NCBI GenBank assembly: GCA_029959085.1
Contig: JARWIR010000018.1
Span: 2,294,001-2,358,000, forward strand
DNA: 64,000 bases
Direction: 5' to 3'
Source: Nemophila menziesii
Taxonomy: Eukaryota > Streptophyta > Magnoliopsida > Boraginales > Hydrophyllaceae
The translations under genes and the position numbers were made by a program. The stretch's first letter is position 1. Each line of letters opens with the position of its first letter. Shown in pieces: positions 58,969 through 64,000 of this stretch. The notes beneath the pieces are model-generated. The model did not search any database. It saw nothing but the letters and a program-made list of their open reading frames with translations, and was not told the DNA's origin.

Positions 58969-59956
58969 TTCTCTCCATTGCATATCGACAACCTATGAAT
59001 TATCGAAAACCCCTGCCTTCATTGCAGTATCTCCCACGTACTTCATAGTAAATGAAAAATTTCTCCTTTACATAACTTCTTGTGCAATGACTTGTTTTGG
59101 ATTCTCAAATACTAGTGTCTTGTGTCTTTTGTAGAAAATTGTGCAACCACCATTTCCAAAGTAAAGACCATATCTATGCTCCACCATTTGACCGACCCTT
59201 AACAAATTTTGTTTTAGAGCAGGAACATGAAGCACAACTCCTAAGAGCCTTGTTCATGTCTTTGTTTGTACACCAAAGGTTCCTTTGCCATGAGAGGGAA
59301 CAATGTCATCGTTTCCTATTCTTATAGGTAAAGTTACTACAGTATCCATGTCAAGAAAAAAAAAATCTCTCTTGACATATGCTTACTCGAACCACTATCC
59401 AAATACCATACATCGTCATTTTTCGTATTCGCAACTTGGCAAACATTAAATAGATTACCTTGATCTTCTTTTTCTTTTGTAAAACTTGAACTTTTCTCAT
59501 TTTTGAATCGACAATCTTTTTGGATATGCCCAAATTTTTTGCAAGTGATGAGATTGTGGTTTTCCTTTAAAGCAACCATCTTTCTCCGAATGACTTTTTC
59601 TTTTACAAATTTTTTATTTAGGAGATGATTCTTCATAATCATTTTTCTTTTCAAATTGTTGTCTTCCTTGACCTCTTGAGTTCGGCCACATCCTCTATTA
59701 TTTCTTCCTCCTCTTGAAGATTTATCTCTTCCTTGATTTTATTTTTGTTCTTGATTGTTGAAATTGGGTTTTGATTCTTTCAGTTGTTTCTGGTTGATTA
59801 AATCCATTCTCAACCTATTCCATACACCTTCTGACATGAAGATGATTTTTCAGAAATTAAAATGTTCTCAATCAAAAATTAAAATACCAATTTTTTGTTT
59901 GGATGATGAGTTGTTTCCCGTGGGTTATTTCGTAACCAAGCTATGATACCAATTTA
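58969..59956 (-). pseudogene. Copia-C2 internal region, heavily deleted (gag, protease, pre-integrase)
   Basis: Leader and gag start at about 59956-59780. Then the end of gag with a zinc-knuckle remnant TCKKFGHIQKDC (first Cys lost) and protease VWYLDSGSSKHMS (59654-59337). Further down, pre-integrase-like LHVPALKQNLLRVGQMVEH and GYGLYF-like sequence reach to about 59090. Integrase, RT and RNase H are missing: the polypurine tract and 3' LTR follow at 58968. The primer site reads TTGGTATCATAGC (59952-59940). Confidence 0.83.
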
Positions 59957-60257
59957 TGTTAGGTTTTGGGAAATATTTAATAAAGAAAGGATAGAATAAG
60001 AGAGATAAGAAAATAGTTTTGTTTACTATTAACTTGTTCTTGTAAGTTGACTTGTTACAAATGAGATAAACAACTCCACTGCTTATACTAGTGGGTAAAC
60101 ATTCTAGACTCTAACTCATGAAAATAAATACATGAATCGAATATTAATGTGGATACATGAACTAAATATCAAGAGTTTATACGTTTTCTTATCCCGAGAT
60201 GCCTTTTATTATTTTAAGAAATTAATTAAAGGCAGGTTCATTCACTTGTCTTGATTA
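59957..60257 (-). repeat. Copia-C2 5' LTR, outer end truncated
   Basis: Homologous to 58653-58968 but stops at CACTTGTCTTGATTA; about 18-20 bp of the expected TGTTAAGT outer end are missing, so no target duplication can be read. Confidence 0.8.
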
Positions 60258-60602
60258 CCGCTGCTCTTGAGTTCGTGGTTCTTGCTTTCGTTTTCTCTTG
60301 TGTTGGTGTGTAAATTTGATCTGATTACTAGAAACAATTTCTTACTCCCAAAGATGAATAAATTGTTTTCACTTTGGATTAGCTAGGTCTTATTTATTCT
60401 TATCTGCATGTGCTTGAATTGTTACTCTGATGGCTGCATGCCCCGTCTGTGGAGAATTCAGGATGGCTGACATGGAAACGAAACTATTGGATATGTTTTA
60501 CTTTTCCTTCTAAATTATACGGTATCTCAGATAACTTCACCTCGCATCTTTGTTGAAGACACGAATAATCAGATTTTTAGGGTCGGGTGAAATTAAGTTT
60601 TA

Positions 60603-60728
60603 GCAATGATGATATATTATTTTTGTTTTATAAGGATGATTTTTAATCCTTGGTGGACTTATATCGCAATGATGATATATTATTTTTGTTTTATAAGGAT
60701 GATCTTTAATCCCTGGTGGACTTATATC
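60603..60728. repeat. 63-bp tandem duplication
   Basis: Two copies, 60603-60665 and 60666-60728, starting GCAATGATGATATATTATTT and ending ACTTATATC, with only about two differences. Confidence 0.93.
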
Positions 60729-61266
60729 CACATACCAGAAGGTTTTTTATAAAATGAAATCTATTATGACGATCCTTTTTTATCTATTATGTCAAATGTA
60801 AATTCTCTGAGATGGTCTTATATATCTTACGATCAAGTAGATATAGAACTTAACCTATCAGTGGTGTATTTTAATCTTTGTTTTTCCTGGATATGAACAC
60901 TCTTCTCTTTTGATGTGAATTTTTTTAATTATCAAAGATTGGAGGCTGGATGACTCTTTTCTTATTCATATGCATGGTTAAGAAAGCTAAGTGTTTCATT
61001 TTTTCGTATTCTATTTTTAACTTTATTGTGAATCTCTATAAAACATATGTATTTAGACAAAGTTTCTTCATCAAATATCTTAAAACCCTATTCTACCTAT
61101 TAATTATTGCATGGTACATCAGAGAATTTCTTTGGTCACTTTGTTACTCTTTCTTATTGGATTATAATATTTGATATGTTTTGAAATTGATGAATCTATT
61201 TATGGTGAATATTTACTTAAGGAAGTTTTTATTATATATGATGAATATTTTGATGGAGGAAGTTGG

Positions 61267-61346
61267 AGATCCTTGGCCTAAACATTGTAGATGCAAAGAT
61301 CTTTGGATCAAAGATCATTGGCCTAAAGATCGTGGGTGCAAAGATC
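61267..61346. repeat. 45-bp period imperfect tandem duplication
   Basis: AGATC.TTGGCCTAAA..., then TGCAAAGATC, occurs at 61267-61301 and 61312-61346 with several differences. Confidence 0.75.
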
Positions 61347-61649
61347 GCGTATAAATTATTGGCAGATTGTTCATTTTATTTCCCTTTTAATATGATTTAC
61401 TATCCATATGTTTTTAATTTGTTTCACATCAACATATTTTAGAAGTATATTCACTCCACTGTATGTGAATGGCAGAGCTCCCTTTATTAGGAAAATTTTA
61501 AATGTGCAGCCAATCTATTTTGTATTTGGTTGTTGGAATATAGTGCTAAGTGGCGTTTTGGAGATTTTCTATCAGAAATTTCAAAAGGTTATTTTTTATT
61601 TTAATTTATCAAGTTCAACAAAACACCAAGGATGCGGGTAGTGGGAGAA

Positions 61650-63390
61650 ACTGAAAGATAAGATATGGAAAGATAAATTTGCCAAATAAATCTGAATTCT
61701 AGCACCTACGACCAAAAAAGTGACTATAAATCAAGATTGGCTAGGAATTTGGAAGAATTGTCTGAAGCAAAGTTATAGAGCTTTTCGAGTCGATCAGTTT
61801 CGACATATGGAACGCATCAATCGGATATATATCGAAGAAGTTACGGCCAAAACAATTAAGCAACAGAATCTTACCATTTCATTTTTGGTGTTTATGTAAT
61901 CAATTTGATAGACTTTTGGACTAAATATGCAATAATATGATTTTCCTCTTTTATTTCTAGTATGTTTAATTTATTAAGCTTTTGCGCGTAATATTGGTAT
62001 TTTTAGTGTAAAGTTTACAGGTTTTAGATGTTAGCTAAAAGAGGAATCCAAGGAGAAAGTCAAAGATCAAGAGATAGAGTCAAGACTTGAAGATAAATCC
62101 CGAATATATTATTTTTAGAGTTGAAAATCCATTTTCCAGGCCATAGATTGCTGATTTCGAGGTGCTTAAGCGATGATTTAGCCGCTGACCTTTGAAGAGA
62201 AAACATTCCTTATCGAGTTACGGAACTTTAGCAACTGGAATGAGGTCAATCGGAGTCATAACGCATCGGGAAAAGCCGTTTTAGTGAAGGCATATCAGCA
62301 GTTACGGGATTTTGGGCTAAGTTAGTGGACTTGGGCCTTTTATATTTCATTTAATTAAAAGCCTAAGGCCAAGTCCGAATTTCCACCTATAAAATCAGCC
62401 CTTGACTTCTATTTTATACACAATTCACATTTTGCAATATTAAAAACACCAGAGAGAAGCAACTGAAGGAAGGAGAAGAAGCTACAAGAGCTGGAGAGAG
62501 TCTATATCTCCGTTCGTAGTCATTCCGATTCCGGAAATTAGGTTTTTCTTATCTTTTAATTTTGTAAACAATATGAATTCCTTTACATTTAATTTCGTAT
62601 TTAACTTTAATATGAGCTAAGCTTTTCATAGTGCTTGAGAACAAACAATGGGTGAATCCCAATCTTATTAAATAACGAATGTTGAATTTGGGTTTCTGTT
62701 AAATTAAACTAAATTAGGGTTTTTACTCTTTTCGATAAATTGAGAATGTTTACTGTTTTTAGCGTCATGAACTAGGAACAGGTGTTAGTATTTAGGCTAT
62801 TCCAATTAGTGGCGATTGGATCATCCTGACGGAGGGTTTAGGTACAGAACCATTTATTCAATCTAGGATAGAAGTTAATGATTCTGACGAACTTAGCTAA
62901 TCCTAGGGCCAATGAGGTAATAAAACTTAATCATCTAAAGGTGGATCATATTTACCCTAATGGGACTAGTGACACCCTAGGATCGCCTTATAGTCCACCC
63001 TGACGGGGGTATAAGGAATTTAGAATCCCGGCCATTGTAATTGACTAATTTAGCCCTTAAACAACATAAGTTAGGAAATAGGATTGGGAGGATCCTTGCG
63101 TTCTCAAGTGCTACATCTCATATTGCGTTTTACATCATTTTACTTGCGTCTTAGCTTTTATTTGCATTTCAATAATTGTCTTTCATTTATTTAGAATTAA
63201 TACAAAACCAAACAAACATTTTACCTTTATTTGTTTTCATAAGTGCATCAATCATTAATAGATAAGCATTGTAGTCAACTATCCCGTCCTTGGAACGAAT
63301 CGGTATTATCAGTTATACTACTTGGGACAACCGTATACTTGCGGTTGTGGTTCGATTATTCATTGCATTTATTTTAGAACACACAAAGGA
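61650..63390 (+). repeat. Athila/Tat-like Ty3/gypsy 5' LTR (approximate limits)
   Basis: Long GC-varied sequence ending just before a primer-site-like motif and gag. Features of OTA-type plant gypsy LTRs: a U3 with AAAGTTATAGAGCTTTTCGAG and similar text, GGGCTAAGTTAGTGGACTTGGG, a TATA box TATAAAAT at 62388-62395, then a long R/U5 with ATCCTAGGG-like stretches. There is no second LTR in the window, so the ends are inferred from context only. Confidence 0.5.
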
Positions 63391-63531
63391 CCACCAAGTT
63401 TCTGCCGGGGACGGTAGCGTGTGACCACGGTGTTTATCCTTTAGTGATAGTGCATTTATTTTATTTTATCAGTTTTACGCTTTTTGTTTGTTTATCTTTT
63501 TCAGGTTTTTAGGTTTGGTGTATGCGAAGAA
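63391..63531 (+). other. Gypsy leader with partial primer site
   Basis: CACCAAGTTTCTGCCGGGGA (63392-63411) resembles the Athila/Tat primer region. Known elements read TGGCGCCGTTGCCGGGGA (tRNA-Asp type) here, so the 5' half appears deleted. The leader then runs to the gag ATG. Confidence 0.5.
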
Positions 63532-64000
63532 GGCTATTCAAGGATCTAGATCCAACACCTCCGATCCTTAGTAATCCAGAATCGTTGATCAGACTTGCTA
63601 ACAGAAGAAGAAGAGAACGAGAAGCTTTAGAAGTAGAAGAGTTAGTTAACCAGATGGAGAATATCAATCTTCAGAATCAACAAGATAATCAACCAGGTCA
63701 ACTAGGCGCAAATGGCCAACCTTTGGCTCCAGGCGCTATTCCTCCAATTCCACCAGTGATTCCTAATCCTCAAGTTCAGATAGTGATGAATCAAGATCCG
63801 TGGTTTACTAATGGTCCTCCAGAAGTTCCATTCCGTGCTCCTGCTATAGGAGTAGGTGCTCCAGATATAGATGTTCCGAGATTCCGTCCAGATTCGGGTA
63901 TGTTAGCTCAATTCCAAAATTTTGGGAATTTTCGTGGTAGACCATCAGAAGATCCTCTTAGAGCAGTACAGAAGTTTAAACAGATATGTGATTCTTATAT
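63532..64000 (+). CDS. Athila/Tat-like gypsy gag, N-terminal part (runs off the window)
   Basis: Open from ATG 63532 to the window edge, 156 codons without a stop. It begins MRRRLFKDLDPTPPILSNPE, then a basic stretch (RLANRRRREREALEVEELV), a Pro/Gln-rich linker and FGNFRGRPSEDPLRAVQKFK. That last motif matches the retrotransposon gag region of Athila/Tat-type elements (family knowledge: a GLP.EDP..H type motif). It would encode the capsid. No zinc knuckle is in view because the 3' part is outside. Athila versus another OTA lineage cannot be decided here. Confidence 0.72.

Larger units (their letters stand above)
60258..61649. other. Intergenic DNA between Copia-C2 and the gypsy LTR
   Basis: I recognise no gene. 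Two short tandem duplications are present (60603-60728 and 61267-61346). Plus-strand open stretches at 60950-61174 and 61408-61641 have no recognisable domain. I looked for the missing part of the EDR1-like kinase (VAVKK, HRDLK, DFG) and did not find it. Confidence 0.5.

Noticed and set aside
60258..61649. Rest of the EDR1-like kinase beyond the transposons
   Set aside because: No VAVKK, HRDLK, DFG or APE-like motif was seen in any frame of this stretch.
1..64000. tRNA genes suggested by tRNA-like motifs
   Set aside because: TGGTATCAGAGC-type sequences here are primer sites next to LTRs; no cloverleaf was found around them.

Overview
This is plant nuclear DNA, AT-rich and almost wholly repetitive. 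The evidence is Ty1/copia elements with YVDD reverse transcriptases and initiator-tRNA-Met primer sites, a hAT-type MITE, the start of an Athila/Tat-like Ty3/gypsy element, and exons of an EDR1/CTR1-type Raf-like kinase, a family known from plants. A dicot seems likely, but I cannot name the species. I see no intact host gene. The only long open frames are the RT-RNase H part of one copia element and a gag start that runs off the right edge.

Main structure: positions 1-53446 are a head-to-tail tandem array of a unit of about 11.4 kb. It comprises the tail of unit 0 (1-1103), unit 1 (1104-19208, enlarged by a 6.5 kb retrotransposon), unit 2 (19209-30724), unit 3 (30725-42070) and unit 4 (42071-53446). 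Each unit reads, left to right: spacer with a (TA)n tract; a 0.6 kb hAT-like MITE (TSD CTTGTAGG); spacer; + strand RNase H remnant and 3' LTR of a TNT1-like copia (Copia-D); spacer; + strand EDR1-like kinase exons; the 5' leader of a minus-strand copia (Copia-C1); the 3' LTR and pol of minus-strand Copia-A; and the 3' LTR plus RNase H end of minus-strand Copia-B.

Right edge: unit 4 runs without a break into the rest of Copia-B (to 57278) and the 5' end of Copia-A (to 58652). The last copy therefore keeps the ancestral arrangement and the repeat breakpoint lies inside Copia-B. Copia-B sits in Copia-A (TSD TATTT/TATTC), and Copia-A sits in a Copia-C LTR (TSD TTGGT). A deleted Copia-C2 follows (58653-60257), then unassigned DNA with short tandem duplications, then an Athila/Tat-like LTR, leader and gag start (about 61650 to the edge).

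History: the C, A, B, D and MITE insertions all predate the array. A further copia element (4240-10777, TSD ATATC) entered unit 1 only. Units 1 and 2 share derived changes, and units 3 and 4 share others. Unit 2 carries an inversion and templated insertions, unit 3 an integrase replacement, and unit 4 an LTR/PPT deletion. I found no coherent undescribed functional system; the multi-kilobase array and its rearrangements are the main interest. Coordinates of degenerate fragments are good to tens of bases.
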